Shown: piece after piece, positions 1 to 8,905 of the stretch
How positions within the stretch are numbered: the first letter of the stretch is position 1
Layout: each line of letters begins with the position of its first letter
Notes under the pieces: generated by a model
What the model was told of the DNA's origin: nothing
The model's input: the letters and a program-made list of their open reading frames with translations, nothing else
Databases searched by the model: none
NCBI GenBank assembly: GCA_965233625.1
Contig: OZ247499.1
Span: 2,728,001-2,792,000 of the forward strand
From: G965233625 sp965233625
GTDB lineage: Bacteria > Planctomycetota > Planctomycetia > Pirellulales > Pirellulaceae
Direction of reading: 5' to 3'
Length of the DNA: 64,000 nucleotides
Made by a program: the position numbers and the translations under genes

Positions 1-1
1 C

Positions 2-1030
2 CGGGGTGAATACAATCAGCCGGTGGGCGAAGCATTGCAGCCGGGCATCATCAACGTCATGGGTCCGCTTCCCAGCGGCGCCCCTAGCAACCGCCTGGGT
101 CTGGCGCAGTGGCTGACGTCGCGTCAGCATCCTGTCGTATCGCGCGTGCTGATTAACCGCGTGTGGCAGCGTACCTTTGGCGAAGGTCTGGTCCGCACGC
201 CGGAGGACTTTGGCCTGCAAGGTCAGCAGCCTACGCATCCTGAATTACTTGACTGGCTGGCGGTGGAATTGCAAGACAGCGGCTGGGATCTTAAGAAGAT
301 GCTGCGCATGATGGTCACCAGCCGCACCTTCCAGCAGAGTTCCAGAATGCGGCCGGAACTCAACGACCCGGCCAATCGCCTGTTCGGCCGCGCCATGCGC
401 CGACGGCTCGATGCGGAAGTGCTGCGCGACATGGGCCTGTGGGCCAGCAACCTGCTCGACCCGCAGATGGGCGGCGAAGGCGTGAAACCGTATCAACCGT
501 CTGGCCTCTGGCAGGCGTTGGCGCACCCGGCCAGCAACACCAAAAAGTACGTCCGCGATAAGGGCGACCCGCTGTACCGCCGCAGCTTGTATGTGTACTG
601 GAAACGCACCAGCCCACATCCCATGATGACCCTGTTTGACGCGCCCAGCCGCGAGCTAAGTTGCGTCAAACGCTCCCGCACCAGCACTTCGCTGCAATCG
701 CTGGCGCTGCTCAACGAGACGCAGCGGGTGGAGATGGCCCGTAAACTTGCCGGGCGCCTACTTGCTGAAAAACCGACGGACGAAGCCAGACTGGACCTGC
801 TGTTCACCTTGCTTGCTTCGCGTTCTCCGAATGCGAAAGAGCGGCAGGCATGCACCAAGCTGCTGACCATTATGAAACAGCGTTACCAGGAATCGCCAGA
901 AGAAGCCGCCGGGCTGTTGAAGACGGGCGACGCCCCGTTGAATCCTGACCTTAACCCGGTCGAAGCCGCCGCCTGGACGCAGGTCGCCATCACGGTGTTA
1001 GCCAGCGATGTTGCGATTATTCTCTATTAG
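2..1030 (+). CDS. DUF1553 (PSD1) domain protein, 5'-truncated by the window edge
   Basis: The reading frame is open to the left edge, so the gene starts outside the window; the first in-window GTG (23) is internal. The visible 340 or so residues match the DUF1553/PSD1 module: an NRLGLAQWL stretch, then NRVWQRTFGEGLVRTPEDFG and a HPELLDWLA motif, all typical of the C-terminal half of planctomycete DUF1549-DUF1553 proteins. These large exported proteins often carry a cytochrome-like CxxCH motif upstream (not visible here) and usually sit beside a DUF1501 gene; their biochemical role is not established. No DUF1501 gene follows. The next gene is convergent, 15 bp away. The family call is firm; the full length and N-terminal domains cannot be judged. 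Confidence 0.9.
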   Translation, partial: RGEYNQPVGEALQPGIINVMGPLPSGAPSNRLGLAQWLTSRQHPVVSRVLINRVWQRTFGEGLVRTPEDFGLQGQQPTHPELLDWLAVELQDSGWDLKKMLRMMVTSRTFQQSSRMRPELNDPANRLFGRAMRRRLDAEVLRDMGLWASNLLDPQMGGEGVKPYQPSGLWQALAHPASNTKKYVRDKGDPLYRRSLYVYWKRTSPHPMMTLFDAPSRELSCVKRSRTSTSLQSLALLNETQRVEMARKLAGRLLAEKPTDEARLDLLFTLLASRSPNAKERQACTKLLTIMKQRYQESPEEAAGLLKTGDAPLNPDLNPVEAAAWTQVAITVLASDVAIILY

Positions 1031-1045
1031 CTTCAAGCGTTTCCG

Positions 1046-2308
1046 TTACGGCAACGGGATATCTTTGAGTTCGAAATCAACCGTTTTCTTCACAATGGCG
1101 GCCGGTGTCTGGAAGACAAAAGTATAGCCATCAAGGCTGCCGCCGGTGTCGAAGATGTAGATGAAGCCGGCTTCGTTGGCGCCGGTTTCCGATCGCTCGA
1201 CCCCGTCGTTTTCAACGCGGCGGCCATCGGCATCCAGCAGGTACGCGCGGATGTTGGAATCTAGATTGCTGTGCGAAGCCAGCGCGTCGTTGGCTTTGTC
1301 AAAGCGGACGCGGACCTGGATATCGAACAGCTCATTGTTCTTCACGGCACGGTCGAACGTGACGGTTACGCCCGCTCGCTGCTGATCCAGACCTTTAATA
1401 CGGCTGAGACCCGTGAACTCGAAGGATTCGATGCGGCCGGGGATTAGCGTCTCGAGACTGCCTTTGACGGACGCCAGTTTTTTGGCACCGCGTGGGGCAA
1501 GGGATAGCGGCATCTCCATTTCCGCCGAGGCAACCTCGGTGATCACGGTTGCTTCCAGTTGCCGTCCGCGGCCGTCCAGTGACAGGGTCTTGTCATCGTC
1601 GGTCTGTACTTTCAGATTCTCGGCGGGCAGCACGATGGAAACGGGATGAATCCGCGGCTCCCATTCCAGACGCATGGTCAGCCGCATACCGTCCAGCGCC
1701 GGATTCTGCAGCTCGCGCACTGCTTCGATCCGCAGCGGTGTGAAACGGAAGATGCTGTTATGCGCGGCGCCTTCGCGTGTTGCGGCGCCATCGGGACGGG
1801 CGGTCAATTGCAACGAACCACGCTGCCCGCTGTAAGGATTCACATCCAGGTTGGCCTGGTCCAGCAGGTTATCCAGCGCCTGCCAGAAAGGCGTCTCTTT
1901 GAAGGCGGCGGTAACCTGCATCTCGCGGCCGGTGGTTCCTTCAAAACGGTTGCCGGTCTGCTTCTCAATGGCTTTGAGCGCTTCGCCCAGCGTCATCTCG
2001 CCCTCAAGCGTCACGCTGGTCGCCTTCGATGCTGCCTCGACGGCGACGAGTTCCAGAGTTTTGCGGACACGTCCCAGGCGTTCTTTCACTTCCGCAGACG
2101 TACGTGGCGTAATGGTCGGCAACAGGCTAAGCACTTTCGGTCCCATCGAAATCAGCTTCTGTTCTGCTTCGGCGCGCTTCGGCCCTTCCCGGTGCTCAAG
2201 CTGACGGACATACCGCCGGACAAGGCTTTGCATCAAAGCATCCGCAGGTGGGCGGGCCGGGCCGGGCTGGGCGACAAGCATCGCAGAGATCAGAACGAGA
2301 TGCAGCAT
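1046..2308 (-). CDS. Secreted protein of unknown function with an STN-like segment
   Basis: 420 residues. I prefer the ATG at 2308 over an upstream one at 2329 because AGGAAG lies just before it and it begins directly with a hydrophobic signal-like segment (residues 1-14). Around residues 80-170, a TLGEALKAIEKQTG stretch followed by FWQALDNLLDQANL resembles the short N-terminal repeats of secretins and TonB receptors (STN-like), in which a helix pairs with two strands. The rest looks rich in beta strands and has no family I recognise. It is probably exported. It is convergent with the DUF1553 gene and transcribed away from the DUF1570 gene at 2488. Similar proteins are common among planctomycete hypotheticals. 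No catalytic motif is visible. Confidence 0.75.
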   Translation of the reverse strand: MLHLVLISAMLVAQPGPARPPADALMQSLVRRYVRQLEHREGPKRAEAEQKLISMGPKVLSLLPTITPRTSAEVKERLGRVRKTLELVAVEAASKATSVTLEGEMTLGEALKAIEKQTGNRFEGTTGREMQVTAAFKETPFWQALDNLLDQANLDVNPYSGQRGSLQLTARPDGAATREGAAHNSIFRFTPLRIEAVRELQNPALDGMRLTMRLEWEPRIHPVSIVLPAENLKVQTDDDKTLSLDGRGRQLEATVITEVASAEMEMPLSLAPRGAKKLASVKGSLETLIPGRIESFEFTGLSRIKGLDQQRAGVTVTFDRAVKNNELFDIQVRVRFDKANDALASHSNLDSNIRAYLLDADGRRVENDGVERSETGANEAGFIYIFDTGGSLDGYTFVFQTPAAIVKKTVDFELKDIPLP

Positions 2309-2487
2309 GATTTCTTCCTGGAGATGCAACGGAAACGGGATGCCAAAGGAACCAGCCTTTTACCGCATTGTAATGCAACGTCGCTGTTCACGGAAATTGT
2401 GGGGTAGGCTTACTACAACAATGCGGCCGGCGCCAGTAAGTGAGTGCCTGCCGCCACGCCGGAGGGTTCTGTCATCTGGAAGAATGC

Positions 2488-3585
2488 ATGCAATCTGCAA
2501 CACGTTTTAGCTATCTAACGCCTGGTTTCATTCTGGCGATTCTGCTGGCTGCGCCGGGCGTCTGCTGCGGGCAGTTGTGGACCATGCAGGTGGATGTTGA
2601 AGGCAAACGGCTGGAAGGGGCGCCGCTGCATTTGAAGGGTAAAACCTGCTACATGTTGCGGCCCGATGGCCAGATGGTGAAGTTCGCTTCCGCCAAGGCA
2701 TCGAACTATAAGAAGGTCGACGATAAATTCCGCGCGTTTGATTACGCCACCATGCGCGGCGAATTAATGAGCGAGTTCGGCGGCGGGTTCGAAGTGTCCG
2801 GCGCCGGGCATTATCTGGTCGTGCATCCGGCAGGTGAACGCGATAAATGGGCTGGGCGGTTTGCAGCGCTTTACCGATCGTTTACCTACTACTTCGGGCA
2901 GCGTGGTTTTACACCGGCCAGACCTGCATTCCCGCTGGTCGCCGTCGTGTTCCGCGACCGGCAGCAGTTTGTGCAGTATTCGTTGCGGGCCGGCACGCCC
3001 GTCAGCCCGACCGTGCTGGGTTATTACTCGCCGATGAGTAACCGCATTCTGATGTACGATATGACCGCGGGCGATCCGCACAAAGAATCGCACTGGCAGG
3101 CAACCGCCGAAACCATCATTCACGAGGCCGCCCACCAGACCGCCTTCAACACCGGCATTCATGGTCGCTTTGCCGAGCAGCCGCAGTGGGTCGTGGAAGG
3201 GCTGGGCACACTGTTTGAGGCGCCTGGCGTCTGGGACGCGCGGAAGCATCCGTCGCAGGCAGCCCGCATCAACCGCTACCGCCGCGACACGTTCCGCAAG
3301 TACGCGGCCAACTGGAAGAAAGGCACGCTGGCGGAAATCGTTTCAAGCGACCGCTTGTTCAAACAGAACGCAGACGCGGCGTACGCCATCGCTTGGGCCG
3401 TGACGTTCTATCTCAGCGAAACATCGCCCCGCCGCTACACCACGTATCTGAAAACCGTCGCTGCCCGCCCCATCCTGCAAAAATATCAGGCGCCGGTCCG
3501 GCTGGCGGACTTCCAGAAAGCGTTTGGAAACGATCTCAATCTGCTCGAAGCAAATATGCTGCGCTACATGAGCAAGATCGAGTAA
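2488..3585 (+). CDS. DUF1570 family secreted putative metallopeptidase
   Basis: 365 residues from the ATG at 2488, which has GGAAGAA a few bases upstream; the longer frame from 2440 has no better signal. Residues 1-28 form a signal peptide ending near CCGQ. The middle of the protein carries IIHEAAHQ, an HExxH zinc-peptidase signature, followed by WVVEGLGTLFE, whose glutamate could be the third zinc ligand. This arrangement is typical of DUF1570, a gluzincin-like family frequent in planctomycetes. It probably acts outside the cytoplasm on an unknown substrate. The gene stands alone: the upstream gene is divergent and the downstream gene is a response regulator 180 bp away. Confidence 0.8.
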   Translation: MQSATRFSYLTPGFILAILLAAPGVCCGQLWTMQVDVEGKRLEGAPLHLKGKTCYMLRPDGQMVKFASAKASNYKKVDDKFRAFDYATMRGELMSEFGGGFEVSGAGHYLVVHPAGERDKWAGRFAALYRSFTYYFGQRGFTPARPAFPLVAVVFRDRQQFVQYSLRAGTPVSPTVLGYYSPMSNRILMYDMTAGDPHKESHWQATAETIIHEAAHQTAFNTGIHGRFAEQPQWVVEGLGTLFEAPGVWDARKHPSQAARINRYRRDTFRKYAANWKKGTLAEIVSSDRLFKQNADAAYAIAWAVTFYLSETSPRRYTTYLKTVAARPILQKYQAPVRLADFQKAFGNDLNLLEANMLRYMSKIE

Positions 3586-3767
3586 ACCACGCATCGGCCC
3601 GTCGCTACCGTAAGGTGCGGTCAAGCGGTTGAACCGGCATCTTCTGCCCATGCAGGCTTATGGTTCTTCATTCAAGGCGGACAGACTGGTAGAATACCCC
3701 TAATGGGTATCACCTCACCAACTGCGGAATTCTCGAGGCCGGGCGCTTGATGCCGGGCGTAAGGAAA

Positions 3768-4511
3768 ATGGCGACAAACAGGAAGCATATTCTTGTCGTT
3801 GAAGACGAACAGCATCTCGCAATCGGCATCAAATATAATCTCGAAGCGGAAAGCTACCGCGTGACGACTGCCAGCGACGGCCCCACGGCGCTGAAGATTA
3901 TCGAGCAGTCCGGGACCGATCTGCACATGGTGATTCTAGACGTCATGCTGCCTGGGATGAGCGGTTACGAAATTTGCGAATCGCTACGTGCCTCGGGCAG
4001 TGATCTGCCAGTGCTGATCCTCAGTGCCCGCACGTTGAGTGAAGACCGGGCACGCGGGTTCGATGTGGGCGCCGATCAGTACATGATCAAGCCGTTTGAT
4101 CTGAATGAACTACTCAGCCGCGTCAATAATCTGCTTTCGCTGCACGACCGCCGGAAGGCGGCCCGGTCTTCGATGGCGGACGATATGAAGACGTACGAGT
4201 TCGCCGGCGCGAAGATCAACTTCGACACCTTCGAAGTCACGGTCAACGGAGAAACAGCCCGGCTGACCGCGTTGAACCTCAGGCTGCTGAAGTACTTCAT
4301 CCAGCACGAAGGACGCGTGATCCCACGGCCGGAACTGCTGGAAAACGTCTGGCAGCAACCGGGCAACATCGCCACCCGGGCGCCCGATCAGTTCATCCGC
4401 CGCCTGCGCGAAACCTTCGAGCCTGATCCGGCCAATCCCGTGCACTTCCTCACCATCCGCGATGCAGGCTACCGCTTTGTCGCATCGCCCGGCGACGAAC
4501 CCAACGCGTAG
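3768..4511 (+). CDS. OmpR/PhoB-type response regulator
   Basis: 247 residues. The receiver domain (residues 4-118) starts with ILVVEDE, has the phosphoacceptor Asp58 in MVILDVMLPG and the conserved Lys108 in MIKPFD. The C-terminal 95 residues form a winged-helix DNA-binding domain ending in TIRDAGYRF, as in OmpR and PhoB. AAGGAAA lies just before the chosen ATG; starts at 3747 (TTG) or 3750 (ATG) would add six or seven residues. No histidine kinase gene is nearby, so it is an orphan regulator here. It is convergent with the OmpA-like lipoprotein gene, separated by 21 bp that hold half of an inverted repeat. The regulated genes cannot be named. Confidence 0.92.
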   Translation: MATNRKHILVVEDEQHLAIGIKYNLEAESYRVTTASDGPTALKIIEQSGTDLHMVILDVMLPGMSGYEICESLRASGSDLPVLILSARTLSEDRARGFDVGADQYMIKPFDLNELLSRVNNLLSLHDRRKAARSSMADDMKTYEFAGAKINFDTFEVTVNGETARLTALNLRLLKYFIQHEGRVIPRPELLENVWQQPGNIATRAPDQFIRRLRETFEPDPANPVHFLTIRDAGYRFVASPGDEPNA

Positions 4512-4532
4512 GGCTGGCGACTGATCTACCGA

Positions 4533-5288
4533 CTAACGGCTCTCGCCAGCGGCAGGATTCACGCGATTGTGCAGCGCCGTTGCGGCTGCGCTGTTGGGGG
4601 TCAGAAACACTTGCACGCCGGCAGCCGCCGGGTTGTCTGCGGTGTAGCTGAGCGCACTGATGGTGGATTCTGGAATGCCGCGGAGCCGCAGATAACTGGC
4701 AACCTGGGCTGCACGCTTCGCACTAATGCCAATGTCGCCGGTGGCGGCGGAGCCAGACGACTTCGCCTCGCCTGGGGCTGAGGATGCGGCGATCAACAGG
4801 TGGACTTTGCCGCTGACGCCGGTGGCTGAGAGCAGCGCCGCCATTTGGTCCAGCTTCGCTTTGCCATCGTCAGACAGTTCCGCCGTCGAGCCAGGGAACG
4901 CGATTGGGTTTCCGTAGCGGAAGGCGCCTTTGCTGGGATCGTACTGAATTTCTGCGTAACGCGCTTGCAGCGTTTGCAGCATCTGATTGGCAAGCATCCT
5001 GCCATCCGCTGCCGCGCTGTCACCGGCCACCATCTCGCCAGAGCCTGGCGCGCCGTTCGATTTGGCGACAAAATCGGCAAGTTCACGTTCGGCCTGACTG
5101 ACGCGGGCCAGAAGTTTGCTGTTCTCGACTTCCAGTTCCTGCTTCAGCTTGACTTCATAGCCAACTCTTTCGACTAGCTGGCGTTTTTCATCCTGCAGAC
5201 GTGTGACCTGCGACTGCTGCCGCCAGCCACAGCCGCCCAGCATCGAAGCGGCGGCGAGGGTTATCAGAAGATAGGTTGAACGCTGCAC
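4533..5288 (-). CDS. OmpA-like lipoprotein with coiled-coil stalk
   Basis: 251 residues from a GTG at 5288. AAAGGA lies 6 bases before this GTG, inside codons of an alternative ATG start at 5303 that lacks a ribosome site, so the GTG is preferred. A lipoprotein signal ends in LGGC with Cys20. A short coiled coil follows (about residues 25-75), then a C-terminal OmpA-like domain: GSTAELSDDGKAKLDQMA matches its first helix and SAKRAAQVASYLRLRGI its peptidoglycan-contact helix. OmpA-like domains bind peptidoglycan, which planctomycetes do contain. It lies 47 bp downstream of the membrane HTH protein gene on the same strand, probably in one operon. Confidence 0.82.
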   Translation of the reverse strand: MQRSTYLLITLAAASMLGGCGWRQQSQVTRLQDEKRQLVERVGYEVKLKQELEVENSKLLARVSQAERELADFVAKSNGAPGSGEMVAGDSAAADGRMLANQMLQTLQARYAEIQYDPSKGAFRYGNPIAFPGSTAELSDDGKAKLDQMAALLSATGVSGKVHLLIAASSAPGEAKSSGSAATGDIGISAKRAAQVASYLRLRGIPESTISALSYTADNPAAAGVQVFLTPNSAAATALHNRVNPAAGESR

Positions 5289-5335
5289 GATGATTCCTTT
5301 CATCCGCAGTTAATTTCACGGCGCTGGGCCGTCTG

Positions 5336-6859
5336 TTAGTTAGGGGCGCCGGTGTCGGGGCTAAGCTGCAGCGCTTCCACAATAGTATCCATCATCGTGG
5401 TTGAAGCAACACCACCTTCAAACGTCCACATATTGCGGACCAGATCCATCATCAGCATGCCGCCGAAGATCATCAGCATCAGGACCATCAACAGCGTCAA
5501 TACGTTCCAGACGCTGTAGGGCGCCTCGGGGGCAGCAGCCGGGGCCTGGGCAGGCTGCGGCATCATCTGCGGTGTGACCGAACCGCCGCCAGCAGGCTGT
5601 GGTCCGCCGAACATATCGGGATCTTCCGCCACCAGCATCGCCGGGGCGGCGTCGCCCATGCCATCCAGTGCGGCGCCCACCTCGTCGCCACCAGGTTGGC
5701 CAAGCATCGTGGCAGCGGCAGGATCTGCATAGCCCATGGAATCTTCCAGGGCGATCACCTGCGATCCGCTTTCGTCGTCGTCGCCGTCATCTTCTACGGG
5801 CGTGAGAAAGAACTCATCGTCCTGTTTCAGCTGCGTGGCTGCATCGGGATCGCCGATCACATCATCGAGCGCGATGTCGTCATCTTCGGGAAGCTCCAGC
5901 GCGTCCACGGAAGATCCGGTCAGCTCCAGCGGTTCTTCATCCAGCGACAGGCCGCTATCGTTCGGGTTCAGGTTGATGCCGCTATCGGCTGCTGACAGCG
6001 TCAGGTCGCTGCCGATGCCGCTTCCGCCCAGCACCAGATCGTCGTCATCGTCGGCTGCCAGATCGATTTCGCTGCCGCCAATGTCACTGCCGGAAATGTT
6101 CGAATCCAGGGCAATGCCCGAATCCAGAGCCAGATCATCGTCGTCCAGCGTCAACGAGCTACCGCCGAGAGTCAGTTCTTCGCCTTCGTCGTTCGAATCG
6201 TCGGCCAGGCCAAGTTCCATTCCGCCGGTATCGCCATCACCGATGGCCAGATCAGAGCTTGGAATGTTGCTTTCGCCATCATCGAAACCGAAGTCCGAAT
6301 CGGCGCCCAAAATGCCAGAGCCACTGGGCGTGCCTTGATCGATGCCCGATCCGCTCAGGATATCAATGTCCGAATCACCAGCCACCAGATTAACGCCGGT
6401 GCCTTCGGAATCGGGGACGAGCGACATTTCGCTGCCGAGATTGATATCGCTATCGGCTTTTGGCTTGTCACCGGCAATGGCGGAATCTTCAAGACCGAAT
6501 TCGGAATCGCCTTGCCCGACGCTGCTATCATCCAGGGCCAGATCGCTGTCGATGCTGCCGGTTGACAGTTCAATATCGCTGTCGTCGCTGCCAACACCGA
6601 TGACGCTGCCGGGTTTGGCGCCGGATTTACCTGCATCTTCCACCAGCAGCGAGTCCGCGTCTTCGCTTAACGACAGGGAAGATTCGCCGCCGGCTGCCTG
6701 CTCTGCCAGGTAGTTTTCGACGTCGGCTTGTTTGAACTTCAGGCTAGAGCCGGCGCGGAAGCTACGCAGCGAGCCTTTCTGGCTCAGTTCTGTGACCTGC
6801 TCAGGTGAGAGGTTCAGCAGTTTGGCGGCTTCGGCGAGATCGATGAGGTTGCCGGCCAT
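5336..6859 (-). CDS. Membrane-anchored HTH protein with long acidic linker
   Basis: 507 residues. Residues 1-55 form an excisionase/MerR-like helix-turn-helix domain (LAEAAKLLNLSPEQVTELSQ ... FKQADVENYL). Residues 60-400 or so are a low-complexity Asp/Ser/Gly/Leu-rich stretch with recurring units such as DSDIxL and DDDLxL, which explains strong spurious Ser-rich frames on the other strand. Near the C-terminus, after an Ala/Pro segment, one hydrophobic stretch (VWNVLTLLMVLMLMIFGGML) looks like a membrane helix. The architecture suggests a cytoplasmic DNA-binding or protein-binding head tethered to the membrane through a flexible acidic linker; this is inference. It precedes the OmpA-like lipoprotein gene on the same strand. 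Confidence 0.8.
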   Translation of the reverse strand: MAGNLIDLAEAAKLLNLSPEQVTELSQKGSLRSFRAGSSLKFKQADVENYLAEQAAGGESSLSLSEDADSLLVEDAGKSGAKPGSVIGVGSDDSDIELSTGSIDSDLALDDSSVGQGDSEFGLEDSAIAGDKPKADSDINLGSEMSLVPDSEGTGVNLVAGDSDIDILSGSGIDQGTPSGSGILGADSDFGFDDGESNIPSSDLAIGDGDTGGMELGLADDSNDEGEELTLGGSSLTLDDDDLALDSGIALDSNISGSDIGGSEIDLAADDDDDLVLGGSGIGSDLTLSAADSGINLNPNDSGLSLDEEPLELTGSSVDALELPEDDDIALDDVIGDPDAATQLKQDDEFFLTPVEDDGDDDESGSQVIALEDSMGYADPAAATMLGQPGGDEVGAALDGMGDAAPAMLVAEDPDMFGGPQPAGGGSVTPQMMPQPAQAPAAAPEAPYSVWNVLTLLMVLMLMIFGGMLMMDLVRNMWTFEGGVASTTMMDTIVEALQLSPDTGAPN

Positions 6860-7030
6860 AGGTGGTGACTCCGGTAGCGTTGAACATAATCGCGGCCATG
6901 CTGCGTGTGGCAGCGGCCGCTTGCAAATTGTCTAAGTGCAATGGTTTGAACAACGTCCGTGCGTTCGGCTGACCATCCCTGCTGGTATTCTGGTTCTATC
7001 TGGGTGGGTGTTTCTGTTGTGCTTCAAGCG

Positions 7031-7435
7031 TCAGCGTGGCTGCACCATGCTGCGGATTTCACGGGGCGATGGACGTTCTGCGTTCAGCTCTTCCATCTGC
7101 ATGTCCCAGTAAATGTTCCTCACGCTCTTGAGCGAAATCCGCCCGGTGATTTTGTCAATGTGGTACACGCTCATCATCCGTGTATTCGGGTCGATCAGCG
7201 TGAGTTGTTGCATACTTTCGTTGGAGGATGACGGAATTGCAATCATTCCCTCCGACTTTATCGCCTGTGCCATTGCTGGCGCGGCGTTCCCGGTGTGGGG
7301 CATGCGCGTTACACGGCTATGTACAGGCTGGCTTGTCACCGGGTTCTGCGCTTGTGCCTGGGGGTCGGCAATCAGGCAAAACACCAGCAGCACCAGGGCA
7401 AAGCCAGTGGACAGTCCTATCGCGGCGTAACGCAT
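7031..7435 (-). CDS. Small secreted protein of unknown function
   Basis: 134 residues. An N-terminal signal peptide (about residues 1-30, ending ADPQAQAQ) indicates export. The mature part is about 100 residues and includes LTLIDPNTRMMSVYHIDKIT, a pattern seen in planctomycete secreted hypotheticals and suggestive of a small beta-sheet domain, but I cannot assign a family. AAGGATGA precedes the ATG. It lies 172 bp upstream of the HTH gene on the same strand and could share its transcript, though the gap favours separate expression. Confidence 0.65.
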   Translation of the reverse strand: MRYAAIGLSTGFALVLLVFCLIADPQAQAQNPVTSQPVHSRVTRMPHTGNAAPAMAQAIKSEGMIAIPSSSNESMQQLTLIDPNTRMMSVYHIDKITGRISLKSVRNIYWDMQMEELNAERPSPREIRSMVQPR

Positions 7436-7775
7436 CGCTCATCCTTGAGTTAACGTAGTTAATGGTCTTCGCGGCAGCGGGCAGAAAGAAAGAATGCGAA
7501 CCGCAGACATCTTTCTGCACAACACCTGAAGTATAAGCCGTAAGTAGTGATATGGCCGTGAACTGGTGGTTTTTCACCATTCATTTTAGAAGCCACATCT
7601 GCCGGTTCAAGCATTTACGCCAGATACCGCCGTAAAAATCACCGGCTGCGGAGTTTAGACGGCCCCCCAAGCCGCTACAACACCAATTAGCAGGTAAAGC
7701 GGTATAACCATCCATTAGCGTGCACGTGCATGCACACGGGCCGGCAGAACCAAAAGATTGCCGGTTCTGTGCGTT
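7436..7775. other. Intergenic region, 340 bp
   Basis: No gene seen. It lies between two minus-strand genes and should hold the end of the MBL hydrolase transcript and the promoter of the small secreted protein. It contains a 21-base strictly alternating purine/pyrimidine tract (7718-7738), and a hairpin with a 7-bp stem (CAGAACC/GGTTCTG, about 7745-7769) without a T-run. Neither has a demonstrated role. Confidence 0.5.
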
Positions 7776-8780
7776 CTACGCAATCTGCCAGTGAGGCGGA
7801 TATTCCGCCGCCGCGAACACGGCTTGCACCTGCGCAAGCTGCTGCTGCCATTGCCGGCGGGTGTACCGGCTGGAAACGTGGAATACGACCAGCTTCCCGG
7901 CGTCTGCATCCGCGGCTAGTTGCCCGGCGTCGCGGGCCACCATGTGATGGTTATTGGCCGCCAGCTCTTCATCTTCATTCAGATACTGATTTTCGCACAC
8001 CACCACGCCGCAACCGGCAATCATTTGCAGCAACGGCTGCCGGGCAGCGTCATCCAGGCGGAAATCTGTCAGATACGCGATGCTGTCGCCGGGCGTGACC
8101 TGCACCAGTTGCTCGCGAAGCTTTCCCACAACATAGGAAACACCGTTGACATCCACCGTCTGCTGATCGGTCACCGCGGGATCTTTCAACGCCTGCAACC
8201 ACGCGCCGGGACGCAGCCCCTGCTCTGTGGCGGCCTGCAAATGAATGTTCTGGCGGGGCTTCTCTGAAATGCGGTACCCCATACTCACGATGCCATGCGG
8301 CAACGGGCAGGCATGCACCGTGTAATCGGCATTTTCAAAAATCAGCCCGTCGCTGGCCCGCGTCAGTGGATTGTGGCGCTGGCTGAACCCCTCGCAGGTC
8401 CTCAATTCGCACCGCGTGACGCTGCCAACGGCGATCTCATGCAGATGCATCTCGCCCGCGCTATCGCCGACCAGATTCCAGGTGCAACCCTGCAGCCGGT
8501 GTTGCAGCACATCCAGCGTACCGGCTGGACCGTAAAGCTGCGGAAAATCCTTCTCACGGTAGAAGTTCAGCCGCACAAAATGGTCGAAGCCCGCAATATG
8601 ATCGACATGATAATGCGAAAAGAAAACGCCGCGCAGCGTCTGCACATGCGCCGCCGGCACACCCTCCAGGCAGCCCGCCCCGCAATCAAACAGCCAGCGA
8701 TGCAAAGATTGCCCGCTATCAATCGTCACCAGCAACGCATTATCGCCACCGGGCGGGCCAAGAACCTCGTGCGAAATCAT
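7776..8780 (-). CDS. MBL-fold metallohydrolase, RNase Z-like
   Basis: 334 residues, cytoplasmic (no signal peptide). The metallo-beta-lactamase signature SHYHVDH gives His56, His58, Asp60 and His61 as metal ligands. Further candidates are His in PLPHG, Asp in YLTDFR and a late His in VVFHVSSRY. The order and length (about 330) resemble RNase Z and related MBL hydrolases, so tRNA 3'-end processing or a small-molecule hydrolase are both possible. No Shine-Dalgarno is seen before the ATG; a TAAGAT box lies 7 bp upstream, which could mean a leaderless transcript. The first eight codons and the leader are part of a 40-bp sequence repeated exactly at 11829-11868. Confidence 0.85.
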   Translation of the reverse strand: MISHEVLGPPGGDNALLVTIDSGQSLHRWLFDCGAGCLEGVPAAHVQTLRGVFFSHYHVDHIAGFDHFVRLNFYREKDFPQLYGPAGTLDVLQHRLQGCTWNLVGDSAGEMHLHEIAVGSVTRCELRTCEGFSQRHNPLTRASDGLIFENADYTVHACPLPHGIVSMGYRISEKPRQNIHLQAATEQGLRPGAWLQALKDPAVTDQQTVDVNGVSYVVGKLREQLVQVTPGDSIAYLTDFRLDDAARQPLLQMIAGCGVVVCENQYLNEDEELAANNHHMVARDAGQLAADADAGKLVVFHVSSRYTRRQWQQQLAQVQAVFAAAEYPPHWQIA

Positions 8781-8796
8781 GCTGGAATCTTAACAC
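8757..8796. repeat. 40-bp direct repeat, left copy
   Basis: Exactly identical to 11829-11868. It begins GCCAAGAACCTCGTGCG and ends GGAATCTTAACAC on the plus strand. It covers the first eight codons and 16 bp of leader of the MBL hydrolase gene (minus strand). Sequence identity stops abruptly at both ends. Confidence 0.97.
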
Positions 8797-8905
8797 ATTG
8801 TCGTTTGGCAGCATGTAATTCAACGCGATAGAATGCATTTCCTTCTCAAGCGCCCGGCTTCTAACAAGCCGTCCAGTTACCCACCTCATACCGCGCGATA
8901 CACAC

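Noticed and set aside
4513..4550. Inverted repeat GCTGGCGA/TCGCCAGC between convergent genes
   Set aside because: 22-base loop, no T-run and it overlaps the lipoprotein coding end, so a terminator is not supported.
5736..6338. 200-codon Ser-rich open frame on the plus strand
   Set aside because: It is the antisense of the Asp/Ser-rich linker of the HTH protein; GAC/GAT codons read backwards give Ser-rich frames. No ribosome site or family.
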